Positions 8,315-16,734 of a DNA stretch of 64,000 nucleotides are shown one piece after another; within the stretch, counting starts at the first letter, position 1; every line of letters begins with the position of its first letter. Below the pieces are notes generated by a model that was not told where the DNA came from, made no database searches, and worked only from the letters and a program-made list of their open reading frames with translations. The position numbers and the translations under genes are program-made. Source of the DNA: SVFI01 sp964519385 (GTDB taxonomy: Bacteria > Bacillota > Clostridia > Lachnospirales > Lachnospiraceae); the NCBI GenBank assembly GCA_964519385.1, contig CAZFLR010000003.1, positions 1 through 64,000 of the forward strand. Direction: 5' to 3'.

Positions 8315-9871
8315 TTATTCTCTTTCCTTTACAAGTAACAATTTTTCTCCCGGCCGGATTTCATCTCCGGTCAGATTATTCATCTCCTTAATACGTCTTA
8401 CCGGCATGTAATATTTTTTGCCAATCTGCCACAAGGTATCTCCTCCCGACACCACATGAACGACCATTCCGGGCTGTCTTCTGCGAAGCTCCTTATCGGT
8501 TTCACAGAGTCTGACATCCGTCACCAGTTGCTCCGTGAATTCCTCGAACAGTATTCCCGAGATATCAAGCGCGATTTTGGCTTCCAGTTCCCGCGCATCC
8601 TGCATGCTGACAGATAGTTGTTCCAGGGTAACTCTAATACTGGATAAAATATCGTCACCTGCACCTTTTGCTTCCAGCAGATATGAAAAAGGAACCGTCT
8701 GCTCGAGGGAGGAATACGGCATCTTGTCATCGCTTGTCACATAAAGACATTTTATGACGATAACACCCTCTATCTGTGCACCTTCCTCTGTCATGCTGCA
8801 GTCTTCCGCGTAAACTTCGCCTTCGCTGTGAATCATCTGCAGAATCTGCGGATTTCCTTCAATATGTATTTTTTCATTCAATCTGCAGGTTCCGTTATTC
8901 CGGACAAGTATTCTGCGGAAGGTGCCCTCCTTTATATCGGCCTCTACATCCTTTCTCGTACCGTATACATCACTGAGCACCGAGATACTCTCTTCCTCAT
9001 ACAGCTTGATACAAAGCTCAAGAACCAGCTCCATTGAAAAACCGCGTTCTTCCCCGTCAAAGTCAGGTCTCACCTCAAAATCACGGCTCAATATACAATA
9101 ACGGATATCCGGAATCATCATCTCACGACTTCCCTGACAATCCAGCGTTCCCGAAAAAGGAATGGTTGTTTCGTAATACTGCACATTGTCATTTTCCTGT
9201 GTGCTTTCATACAGTAAGAAAACCGTGAGTTCTCCGTTGACCGCGATCTTGTCATCAAGTGGTTTAAAATCAATCGAAGCAATTTTCACACTCTGCCAGA
9301 TCAGGCGGAAAATGTTCGGCATATGAGCCGGAAGTTCAAGCTCCTGACGGATTCTGTAAATATCCCTTTTACAGATGGCAAGACGTGCCAAATCCATCTG
9401 CCTTAAATGGTACTCAATATGCTCTGCATCATTTAAATCACAGGCCGCCTCCTCATCAAACAGCTCATCCGACTGCAGACAGAAGGTAACAACACTCCTT
9501 GCACTGAGCTTTCTTGAATTGATAACACTGATGGATAAGTCTTCTATCTTCCAACTGACATCGACATTATCTCCCGGCTGTGCCCCCTCCACATAAATCG
9601 TTTCCTCAAAAGGAAGCTTACCGTCAAGACGCGCCAGCTTTTCATCTTCATCCTCTGCAAGATACAGGATATATACCTCCAGTGTGCCCACGACCGTTAC
9701 ATGATCCTTCGACACCTTCACATCTGAAATTACGATATTCCCTTCACGAAAAATAATCTTATTCAGATCCGGGCTGTTCTCCGGAAGGTTGATGTCTTCT
9801 TCCGGACTCATCTGACTCACCGCTCTGCATTTTATCCTGTCCATATGTATGTTATTGCGAACTATGTTCAT
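8315..9871 (-). CDS. sipL: SipL-like spore coat morphogenetic protein (three SPOCS domains plus LysM)
   Basis: A protein of 518 residues. Three related SPOCS/DUF3794 repeats are visible, at roughly residues 25-135 (SPDLNKIIFREGNIVISDVK), 180-300 (IWQSVKIASIDFKPLDDKI) and 325-445 (CRLNEKIHIEGNPQILQMI). They are followed by a C-terminal LysM motif (VVSGGDTLWQIGKKYYM). This architecture is that of SipL, which in Clostridioides difficile binds SpoIVA to attach the coat to the forespore. The start at MNIVRNNIHMD has GGGGAGG nine bases upstream; a 9-residue extension was trimmed. It is monocistronic, with a sigma-E-like promoter at 9897-9925 and its own terminator. Confidence 0.88.
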   Translation of the reverse strand: MNIVRNNIHMDRIKCRAVSQMSPEEDINLPENSPDLNKIIFREGNIVISDVKVSKDHVTVVGTLEVYILYLAEDEDEKLARLDGKLPFEETIYVEGAQPGDNVDVSWKIEDLSISVINSRKLSARSVVTFCLQSDELFDEEAACDLNDAEHIEYHLRQMDLARLAICKRDIYRIRQELELPAHMPNIFRLIWQSVKIASIDFKPLDDKIAVNGELTVFLLYESTQENDNVQYYETTIPFSGTLDCQGSREMMIPDIRYCILSRDFEVRPDFDGEERGFSMELVLELCIKLYEEESISVLSDVYGTRKDVEADIKEGTFRRILVRNNGTCRLNEKIHIEGNPQILQMIHSEGEVYAEDCSMTEEGAQIEGVIVIKCLYVTSDDKMPYSSLEQTVPFSYLLEAKGAGDDILSSIRVTLEQLSVSMQDARELEAKIALDISGILFEEFTEQLVTDVRLCETDKELRRRQPGMVVHVVSGGDTLWQIGKKYYMPVRRIKEMNNLTGDEIRPGEKLLLVKERE

Positions 9872-9896
9872 AAAAAACCTCCCCAATTCTTGATAC

Positions 9897-9925
9897 ATTG
9901 TATGCAGAACTGGGGAGAGATATTC
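9897..9925 (-). promoter_or_regulatory. Sigma-E-like promoter of sipL
   Basis: On the minus strand: GAATATC (9919-9925, six of seven positions of GHATATT), a 14-base spacer, and CATACAAT (9897-9904, full match to CATAYAHT). It lies 26 bases before the start codon, between pyrD and sipL. Confidence 0.68.
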
Positions 9926-9937
9926 AAAATAAAATCC

Positions 9938-10840
9938 TTACTTTACGCATCCGATAATATCGTTAATATCATCCATGCCTTTTTCCTTCATAAACTTCTC
10001 AATGCCTTCCACTGTCTCAACCGTCGTATAAGGATTGACAAAATTCATGGCACCCACGGAAACAGCCGTCGCGCCTGCCATCATAAATTCAATGGCATCC
10101 TCTGCGTTTGCAATACCTCCCATACCGATAATCGGGATTTTTACAGCATTTGCCGCCTGATATACCATACGGACGGCAACAGGCTTAATTGCCGGACCGC
10201 TCATTCCTCCCGTCTTATTTGCAAGCGCAAATGCTCTCTTGTGGATATCTATCTTCATACCGGTAATTGTGTTGATAAGCGAGAGCGCGTCTGCTCCTGC
10301 TGCCTCTGCTGCCTTTGCCATCTCCGTGATATCCGTCACATTCGGACTGAGCTTCATAATTACCGGCTGCTTTGCTTTCTTTTTAATCTCTGTCGTAATC
10401 TCGGAAAGTGCTTTGGCATTCTGTCCGAACGCAATCGCTCCCTCCTTTACATTCGGGCAGGAAACATTAATTTCGAGCATGTCCACTGCCTCATCAGAAA
10501 GTCTCTCAACAACCTCCACATAATCCTGAATGCTTTTTCCGCACACATTTACGATTACTCTGGTATCATAGTTTTTAAGAAAAGCAAGGTCTCTCTCTAC
10601 GAATACTTCAATCCCCGGATTCTGAAGACCAATGGCATTGAGCATTCCTCCGTAAGTCTCTGCCACGCGCGGTGTGGGATTTCCCGGCCACGGAACATTT
10701 GCCACACCTTTCGTGACAACTGCACCAAGCTTATTTAAATCCACAAACTCACCATATTCCATACCCGAGCCGAACGTTCCGGACGCTGTCATAACCGGAT
10801 TCTTGAACTCAACTCCGGCAATTGTAACCTTTGTATTCAT
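9938..10840 (-). CDS. pyrD: Dihydroorotate dehydrogenase B, catalytic subunit
   Basis: An FMN enzyme of pyrimidine synthesis oxidising dihydroorotate to orotate. The length is 300 residues. Family motifs are GVEFKNPVMTASGTFGSG, the active-site loop EINVSCPNVKEG with its catalytic Cys, VIMKLSPNVTDI, and the FMN phosphate site IPIIGMGGIANAEDA. This is the class 1B form, which passes electrons to PyrK. Its start overlaps the pyrK stop by one base (TGATG), confirming the heterotetramer partner and coupled translation. It is the last gene of the pyrC-pyrK-pyrD unit. Confidence 0.96.
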   Translation of the reverse strand: MNTKVTIAGVEFKNPVMTASGTFGSGMEYGEFVDLNKLGAVVTKGVANVPWPGNPTPRVAETYGGMLNAIGLQNPGIEVFVERDLAFLKNYDTRVIVNVCGKSIQDYVEVVERLSDEAVDMLEINVSCPNVKEGAIAFGQNAKALSEITTEIKKKAKQPVIMKLSPNVTDITEMAKAAEAAGADALSLINTITGMKIDIHKRAFALANKTGGMSGPAIKPVAVRMVYQAANAVKIPIIGMGGIANAEDAIEFMMAGATAVSVGAMNFVNPYTTVETVEGIEKFMKEKGMDDINDIIGCVK

Positions 10841-11628
10841 CAGATCATTACCTCCTTTGCATCATAAACCGGTCCGTCAGTACAGATTCTTGCATTTTTT
10901 ACATGAGAATGATGATCCACTTCCCTTGTCGTACATACACAGCCAAGACATGCACCTACTCCGCATGCCATTCTCTCTTCCAGTGAAATATATGCTTCCA
11001 TGTTGTTAGCTTCTGCAAACTGTTTGATTGCACGAAGCATCGGCATCGGTCCACAGGCAAAAATGACATCACCTTCCAGATGATTGTCCGCGATTGCGTC
11101 CATAACCGTTCCTCTGCTTCCGCTGCTTCCGTCCTCCGTCGCCGTATATACATCCGCATATAACTTGAAATCCTCGTAAAGAAACAGTTCATTCCGGTAA
11201 CCGAGAATCGCAGAAATATTCTCCGCCTTTCCGCGGGCAGACAATTCTTTGGAAAGCTGGAGCATCGGCGGAATCCCAATTCCGCCTCCCATAAGGAATA
11301 CTCTCTTTTTGTCCGCTTTTTCTAAAGGAAATCCATTTCCGAGAACTCCGAGAACAGTGATGCTCTCTCCCTCGCAATACTGTGAAAACTCTGTCGTTCC
11401 CTGTCCCATCACGCGGTAAACAATGCGAAGCATGGTCTTTTCTTCATTTACTTCACAGATACTGATCGGTCTCGGGAGGAGGGTTGCTTTATTTTTCGGA
11501 TAAACACTGATAAACTGACCCGGATGTGCATCCTTTGCCAGCTCTGTCTCAATCCACATATCATAAATTCCGGCTGCAATCTCTTCCTGACGGAACACCT
11601 TTGCTGTCACCTTTTTCTTCTGTGCCAT
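10840..11628 (-). CDS. pyrK: Dihydroorotate dehydrogenase B, electron transfer subunit
   Basis: A ferredoxin-reductase-like partner of PyrD carrying FAD and a 2Fe-2S cluster, handing electrons to NAD+. At 262 residues, it has the FAD-binding motif LLPRPISICEVN, the nucleotide-binding glycine loop VFLMGGGIGIPPML, and the C-terminal cluster cysteines in ACGVGACLGCVC with a last cysteine in ARICTDGPV. It lies 26 bases downstream of pyrC and overlaps pyrD by one base. Confidence 0.95.
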   Translation of the reverse strand: MAQKKKVTAKVFRQEEIAAGIYDMWIETELAKDAHPGQFISVYPKNKATLLPRPISICEVNEEKTMLRIVYRVMGQGTTEFSQYCEGESITVLGVLGNGFPLEKADKKRVFLMGGGIGIPPMLQLSKELSARGKAENISAILGYRNELFLYEDFKLYADVYTATEDGSSGSRGTVMDAIADNHLEGDVIFACGPMPMLRAIKQFAEANNMEAYISLEERMACGVGACLGCVCTTREVDHHSHVKNARICTDGPVYDAKEVMI

Positions 11629-11654
11629 AGCTTAATCCTTTCTGTCTTCTGATT

Positions 11655-12950
11655 CTATTTTGTGTCTCTTTTATAGGCAATTTTGCCTTCACAGATTGTC
11701 ATATCAATCCTACCATAAAATGTCTGTCCGAGAAACGGGGAATTTGACGAGCGGGAAAGAAAACTGTCAAAGGTTACCTGCTGCTCATCATCAAAAATAA
11801 TGAGATCTGCCAAAGCCCCCTCCTCTATTCTGCCATATGGCAGATGATACATCTGTGCCGGCGCAAGACTCATTCGCTCAAACAGCCGGGGCAGAGTAAG
11901 ATATCCCTCTCTCACCAGCTTCGTCACTGCCAGTGCAAATGCCGTCTCCAGACCGATAATTCCGCTCGGTGCTTCCGTAATCGCCGCATTTTTCTCCTCC
12001 GCGCTGTGAGGTGCATGGTCGGTTGCAATCAAATCAATGGTTCCGTCCCTTAAGCCCTCTATGACTGCGAGCCGGTCCTCCTCCTCTCTCAGTGGCGGAT
12101 TCATCTTTGCAAGCGTTCCGTGTTCTATCGCTGCCTGCTCGGTTAGCGTAAAATGATGAGGCGTTGCCTCCGCATGAATGTTTGAAAGTCCCAGCTCCCG
12201 TGCTCTCGCCTTTGCTTTCCGCACCAGCTCCACACTTTCTTTTGCACTGATATGCTGTACATTAAACGCAGCACCTGTCGAAAGGGCAATCCCTAGGTCT
12301 CTCTCCACCAGAGTTATCTCTGCCATACGGTCAGAACCTCCGATACCGAAATACTGCGATGCCTTTCCGTGATTGATTCCGTTGTTTTGAATATACGCCG
12401 GATTTTCCTCATGAAAACTAAGCGGAACATCCAGTTTTGCCGCCTCTTCCATTGCCATACGCACAAGCTCCTCAGAAAGAATCGGTATTCCGTCATCTGT
12501 AAATCCGACCGCCCCTGCCTTTTTGAGCTGTTCCATATCCGTCATGGTTTCACCCTTTAAGGACCGTGTAATACTCGCACACGTATGTACATGTATCGCT
12601 GTCTTTTCACCCTTCTCCAGAACATACCCGAGAGTTTCCTTATTGTCTACGGAAGGCTTAGTGTTTGCCATCAGCACCACAGCCGTAAATCCGCCCTTTG
12701 CCGCTGCCTTTGCACCCGTCTCAATATCTTCCTTATATGTAAATCCCGGATCACGAAAATGTACATGCACATCTACAAGTCCCGGACCGATTTTCTTTCC
12801 CCGGGCTGAAATTATCTCCGCCCCTTCATATTCTCCGGGATCAATATGCTCTGCCAGTCTTACAATTCTGTCATCCTTTATCAGTATATCTCTGCACTGC
12901 ATGCTCCCTGTTGCCGGATTGACAACCGTACCTCCTAAAATCAACTTCAT
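11655..12950 (-). CDS. pyrC: Dihydroorotase
   Basis: A zinc amidohydrolase closing carbamoyl-aspartate to dihydroorotate. At 431 residues, it is the long type I form. Metal ligands are visible in DVHVHFRDPG, EATPHHFTL and IATDHAPHS. The gene opens a three-gene pyrimidine unit with pyrK and pyrD; carA/B, pyrB, pyrE and pyrF are not in the window. No PyrR attenuator was recognised in the short space upstream (12951-13007). Confidence 0.96.
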   Translation of the reverse strand: MKLILGGTVVNPATGSMQCRDILIKDDRIVRLAEHIDPGEYEGAEIISARGKKIGPGLVDVHVHFRDPGFTYKEDIETGAKAAAKGGFTAVVLMANTKPSVDNKETLGYVLEKGEKTAIHVHTCASITRSLKGETMTDMEQLKKAGAVGFTDDGIPILSEELVRMAMEEAAKLDVPLSFHEENPAYIQNNGINHGKASQYFGIGGSDRMAEITLVERDLGIALSTGAAFNVQHISAKESVELVRKAKARARELGLSNIHAEATPHHFTLTEQAAIEHGTLAKMNPPLREEEDRLAVIEGLRDGTIDLIATDHAPHSAEEKNAAITEAPSGIIGLETAFALAVTKLVREGYLTLPRLFERMSLAPAQMYHLPYGRIEEGALADLIIFDDEQQVTFDSFLSRSSNSPFLGQTFYGRIDMTICEGKIAYKRDTK

Positions 12951-13007
12951 ACGAAGCTTCTCCTTTCGTATACGCCTTATTCTCTGCTCCTATCATACAA
13001 CACTTTG

Positions 13008-13424
13008 TCAGTCAAAAACAACCGTCATGTCCTGATATTCTACTTTAATTACAATATAAGGTGTTGTTTCCTTTTCTATTTTCATCTCTGTCTGCAAGGG
13101 TCCTGTCAGAGTGGAAGAAAAGTAAACAGCATTGGAGGTCATATATACATCCTTCACCTGAATACTGTATCCGCCCGTCGGCTGCGTCCCGTATCCCTGA
13201 CAGATATAAAGGTAATCCCCGTCCCGGTACGTCATTTTAAACGGCTCGGTCTTTTTCCGGTCAATCAGCTCTTTCAGCTCCATCGGCAGACGGTCCTCGC
13301 TCGTTACCGTGTAGTCCATATCCCTTATCTTTTCTTCATCAATTTTATTCCGCCCGCAGCCCGTCAAAAGCAGCCCCAGCAGCAGCAGACAAATCCAGCG
13401 TCCTGTTCTTCTATTTCTTTTCAA
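13008..13424 (-). CDS. PrcB-like lipoprotein
   Basis: A lipoprotein of 138 residues with a basic leader, a hydrophobic helix and a lipobox (LLLLGLLLTGCGRN). The mature part carries a beta-rich domain (GDYLYICQGYGTQPTGGYSI to PYIVIKVEYQDMTVVF) resembling the PrcB C-terminal domain, named after a protein tied to a surface protease in Treponema. It ends 57 bases before pyrC in the same direction, but nothing links it to pyrimidine metabolism. The function in Firmicutes is unknown. Confidence 0.78.
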   Translation of the reverse strand: MKRNRRTGRWICLLLLGLLLTGCGRNKIDEEKIRDMDYTVTSEDRLPMELKELIDRKKTEPFKMTYRDGDYLYICQGYGTQPTGGYSIQVKDVYMTSNAVYFSSTLTGPLQTEMKIEKETTPYIVIKVEYQDMTVVFD

Positions 13425-13510
13425 TCTTCTGCTCCCATATTTTCTTCTTTAATATTCTATGGGGGCTGTATGCAAACTATGACGCGTCTCTTTTGCAGCA
13501 GGAAAATATG

Positions 13511-13539
13511 TTGTTATTTTATCTTTTTTACGCTATAAT
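13511..13539 (+). promoter_or_regulatory. Sigma-A promoter of plsC
   Basis: TTGTTA (13511-13516), a 17-base spacer and TATAAT (13534-13539), in the divergent region between the lipoprotein and plsC. Confidence 0.65.
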
Positions 13540-13573
13540 AAGTTCTGTTTACAAACGCTGAAAGGATGAAAAT

Positions 13574-14308
13574 ATGTTACGTTTTATTATTATATTTATT
13601 TTTTTAATGCTGTATCTTATTCTGACTATTCCGATTATCTTCATTGAATTTATCATTAATAAATTTAATCCAAAGCTCCGCAGGAGGACCTCAAACGCCA
13701 TCGTCAAATGGGGACTTGGTGTATGCGTATTTCTCGCCGGAACCAAGGTTACAACCATAGGTCTGGAAAATATTCCTAAAGATCAGGCAGTTCTTTTTGT
13801 CGGCAACCACCGAAGCTATTTCGACATCCATCTGCTCGCCATTCATGCACCGGGGCCGATAAGCTTCCTCGCCAAAAAAGAAATGCTGCGCTATCCTCTT
13901 CTCAGCCATTGGATGAAACTGATTGACTGCACATTTATTGACCGGAGCGATATCAAACAGGGTCTTAAGGTTATCCTGAAAAATATCGAACTCCTAAAAG
14001 AAGGAGTTTCCGTTTCCGTTTTCCCGGAGGGCACAAGAAATAAAACCGAAGAAATCCTTCTTCCGTTCCATGACGGAAGCTTCAAAATGGCCGAAAAATC
14101 CAAATGTCCGATTGTTGTTGTCACCTATAACAACACCCGGAATATTTTTGAAGCACATATGCCACGTGTAGAAAAACAGCATGTTATCATGGAATTTTCC
14201 AAGCCGTTTTATATCACGGATCTCGAGCCGGAAGACCGTCGCCATATTGGACGCTATGTCAGCAATATATTAATTGAAAATCATGAAAAAAATAAGGAAT
14301 TGGTCTAA
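13574..14308 (+). CDS. plsC: 1-acyl-sn-glycerol-3-phosphate acyltransferase
   Basis: It adds the second acyl chain during phosphatidic acid synthesis at the inner membrane face. At 244 residues, it has an N-terminal hydrophobic anchor (LRFIIIFIFLMLYLILTIPI), the catalytic NHRSYFD (HX4D) box, and the substrate-binding FPEGTRNKT box. It stands alone on the plus strand. Its last codons (KELV and stop) form one arm of a perfect palindrome whose other arm encodes the end of murF. The stop codons of the two convergent genes abut with no intervening base. Confidence 0.93.
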   Translation: MLRFIIIFIFLMLYLILTIPIIFIEFIINKFNPKLRRRTSNAIVKWGLGVCVFLAGTKVTTIGLENIPKDQAVLFVGNHRSYFDIHLLAIHAPGPISFLAKKEMLRYPLLSHWMKLIDCTFIDRSDIKQGLKVILKNIELLKEGVSVSVFPEGTRNKTEEILLPFHDGSFKMAEKSKCPIVVVTYNNTRNIFEAHMPRVEKQHVIMEFSKPFYITDLEPEDRRHIGRYVSNILIENHEKNKELV

Positions 14309-14321
14309 TCAGACCAATTCC
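14296..14321. terminator. Bidirectional terminator made of the ends of plsC and murF
   Basis: The 11-base arms GGAATTGGTCT and AGACCAATTCC pair perfectly around a 4-base loop (AATC). Both stop codons (14306-14308 and 14309-14311) lie inside. T-rich tracts follow on each strand (TCTTTTAAT on plus, TTATTTTTTTC on minus). Confidence 0.85.
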
Positions 14322-15688
14322 TCTTTTAATGTCTCAAAATGCATTCCGTGTGATGCCTTGATTAAAACGGTATCTCCCGTGCGAAGAATTTCTTCCTTTT
14401 TCGCAAGAAACTCTTCCTTGGTACTGAAATAAAAACTCAGAAGCTTCATCTGATTTTCTTCAGAGACCGGAGCCCCATCCATCTGTGCACCCTCATAAAT
14501 ATGATGTGCATTTTCACCGATACAGATTAAAACATCGATTCCCTTTTCTTTTGCATAGCTTCCCACATCTGCATGGAGTGCGTCCGAATCCGTTCCGAGT
14601 TCAAACATATCTCCAAGAACTGCCACTCTTCTTCCCTTCGTCTGTGCCAACGCATCCAGGGTCGCCTTCATGGAAACCGGATTGGCATTATATGTCTCAT
14701 CAATCAAAGTAAAACGTCTGCCTTCGATAATCTTTCCACGTCCCGGCAAAGCTGTCACACTTCTGATGCCATTTTCTATCTCTTCCGCAGTCAGTCCCAT
14801 TAGCTGTGCAACACAAACTGCTGCCATCGCATTTTTTACCTGATGCACGCCCTGAACCCGGATATCTGCTTTTATCTTCATATCCTTCCTGCAGATTACA
14901 CACTCTGTACCGAGTAAGCCTTTGCTTACTATATTTTCCGCATAACATTCTTCGCCCGCAAAAAAGTGCGGTCTTTTTCCTCCGACTTCCCGTATCGTAA
15001 CCAGCTTATCATCCTGTCCGTTCAGCACAACCTCTCCCTCTTTGGACATACCTTCAAAAATTTCTGTTTTCGCCTTCAGAACACCGTCTCTGTCGCCCAG
15101 ATTTTCCAAATGACATTCACCGATATTCGTAATCACACAGATATCCGGTTTTACCATCGCCGTAAGTCGGCTCATCTCGCCAAAATCACTGATTCCCATC
15201 TCTACCACGGCAACTTCATGCTCATCACGGATGCGAAACAGCGTCAGCGGAACACCCACCTCATTATTAAAGTTTCCGTCCGTCTTAAGCACCCGGTACT
15301 TTGCTGAAAGAACACCGGCAATCATTTCCTTGGTGCTCGTTTTTCCGACGCTTCCCGTAATACCGATTACCTTGCAGGAAAGAACGCTCCGGTAAAATGC
15401 TGCAATATCCTTAAGTGCCTGAAAGCTGTCCCTGACCAGTATATAAGGACACTCTGTATCCGGCACCTCTTCCACAAGTACGCACAACGCCCCCTTCTCC
15501 ATCACCTGAGGTACAAACGTGTGTCCGTCTGCCCTCTCACCTTTGGTTGCCACAAACAGCCATCCCGGCTCCGTTTTTCTGGAATCAATTGTAATTCCGC
15601 AGACAGCTTCCTGCCTTTTGAAATCCGGACCGTAGTACACCCCGTTACAGGCCTTTGCAATATTTTCCAAAGTCATATCCTTCATCAT
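14309..15688 (-). CDS. murF: UDP-N-acetylmuramoyl-tripeptide--D-alanyl-D-alanine ligase
   Basis: The cytoplasmic ligase that adds D-Ala-D-Ala to the UDP-MurNAc-tripeptide. At 459 residues, it shows the Mur ligase ATP loop VIGITGSVGKTSTKEMI, the metal-binding VVEMGISDFGEM, the central ITNIGECHLENLGDRDGV and the C-terminal LIDETYNANPVSMKA. It overlaps ddl by four bases, so the enzyme making D-Ala-D-Ala and the one using it are coupled. Its 3' end is shared with plsC's terminator palindrome. Confidence 0.96.
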   Translation of the reverse strand: MMKDMTLENIAKACNGVYYGPDFKRQEAVCGITIDSRKTEPGWLFVATKGERADGHTFVPQVMEKGALCVLVEEVPDTECPYILVRDSFQALKDIAAFYRSVLSCKVIGITGSVGKTSTKEMIAGVLSAKYRVLKTDGNFNNEVGVPLTLFRIRDEHEVAVVEMGISDFGEMSRLTAMVKPDICVITNIGECHLENLGDRDGVLKAKTEIFEGMSKEGEVVLNGQDDKLVTIREVGGKRPHFFAGEECYAENIVSKGLLGTECVICRKDMKIKADIRVQGVHQVKNAMAAVCVAQLMGLTAEEIENGIRSVTALPGRGKIIEGRRFTLIDETYNANPVSMKATLDALAQTKGRRVAVLGDMFELGTDSDALHADVGSYAKEKGIDVLICIGENAHHIYEGAQMDGAPVSEENQMKLLSFYFSTKEEFLAKKEEILRTGDTVLIKASHGMHFETLKEELV

Positions 15689-16734
15689 GATTCATCACCG
15701 TTCGTTTCATTATATTTGCGGAGAGAAACCTCTAAAAGCCATTCGCACAGTTTATTAAAATCATATCCAATCACAGAAGCTTCCTGCGGAAGCAGTGAAG
15801 TCGGTGTCATTCCCGGAAGTGTGTTTGCTTCCAGACAGAACATATCTCCGTTTTCATCCATCATAAAATCAATGCGGGCATACGATTCGATATGAAGTGC
15901 TTCATATGTCTGCATTGCATATTCCTGCATTTGAAGCGTGAGCTCTTTTGAAAGCTCTGCCGGACACGTCTCAATGGTACTGCCCGCCTGATATTTGTTT
16001 TTATAATCGTAAAAACCGCTGATAGGTGCAATCTCGATAATCGGCAACGCCTGCCCTTCGATTACCCCGACCGAAAACTCTCTTCCCTTTATGTACTGCT
16101 CAACCACGACCTGTGAGTCGTAAGCATAAGCCTGCACGATTGCCTTTTCACACTCTTCTTTGTCATTTACTATATATACGCCGACACTGGAGCCACCGTT
16201 ACATGCCTTAACTACTGCCGGATATCTCACATCCTCCGGTAACTTTTCACCTTTTTTCAAAGTATAGCCCTGTGGTGTCGGAATACCTGAGCTTGCAAAA
16301 ATCTGCTTAGAAAGCCCTTTATCCATGGAAACGGCTGCTCCGAGCGGACCTGTTCCCGTATATTTAATTCCTTCCAGATCAAGTGCAGCCTGCACTCTTC
16401 CGTCCTCGCCGTTTTCTCCGTGAAGTCCCATAAAGACAATATCCGCCTGATGACAAATATCCATCACATGCGGTCCGAAAAATCCTTTTCCGCCTCTTTT
16501 TTCCTTAATCCCGGCGATGTCAGGATCCGTCTCGCTGATAGAGCCCACCTCGGCTGTCCAGTCCTTTTCTGACGTAAAAATGTCCGCATAGTCCTCCCCC
16601 GTATATCCCATAAACACATCAAGCAGAACAACCTTGTGTCCGTTCTGTAAAAGTGCCTGATAGACCATCTTTCCGGTTATGAGAGAAACGTCTCTCTCCG
16701 TACTTGTTCCGCCTGCCAAAACTACGATTTTCAT
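15685..16734 (-). CDS. ddl: D-alanine--D-alanine ligase
   Basis: An ATP-grasp enzyme of 349 residues making D-Ala-D-Ala. The N-terminus is MKIVVLAGGTSTERDVSL, and an out-of-family upstream extension of 39 residues was removed. Further motifs are MGLHGENGEDG, PAVVKACNGGSSVGVYIV and the metal/ATP loop MFCLEANTLPGMTPTSLLPQ. The Tyr/Phe position that separates D-Ala from D-lactate ligases was not resolved by eye. Its ATG overlaps the stop of the upstream lipoprotein gene (ATGA), and its own stop overlaps murF. Confidence 0.95.
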   Translation of the reverse strand: MKIVVLAGGTSTERDVSLITGKMVYQALLQNGHKVVLLDVFMGYTGEDYADIFTSEKDWTAEVGSISETDPDIAGIKEKRGGKGFFGPHVMDICHQADIVFMGLHGENGEDGRVQAALDLEGIKYTGTGPLGAAVSMDKGLSKQIFASSGIPTPQGYTLKKGEKLPEDVRYPAVVKACNGGSSVGVYIVNDKEECEKAIVQAYAYDSQVVVEQYIKGREFSVGVIEGQALPIIEIAPISGFYDYKNKYQAGSTIETCPAELSKELTLQMQEYAMQTYEALHIESYARIDFMMDENGDMFCLEANTLPGMTPTSLLPQEASVIGYDFNKLCEWLLEVSLRKYNETNGDES

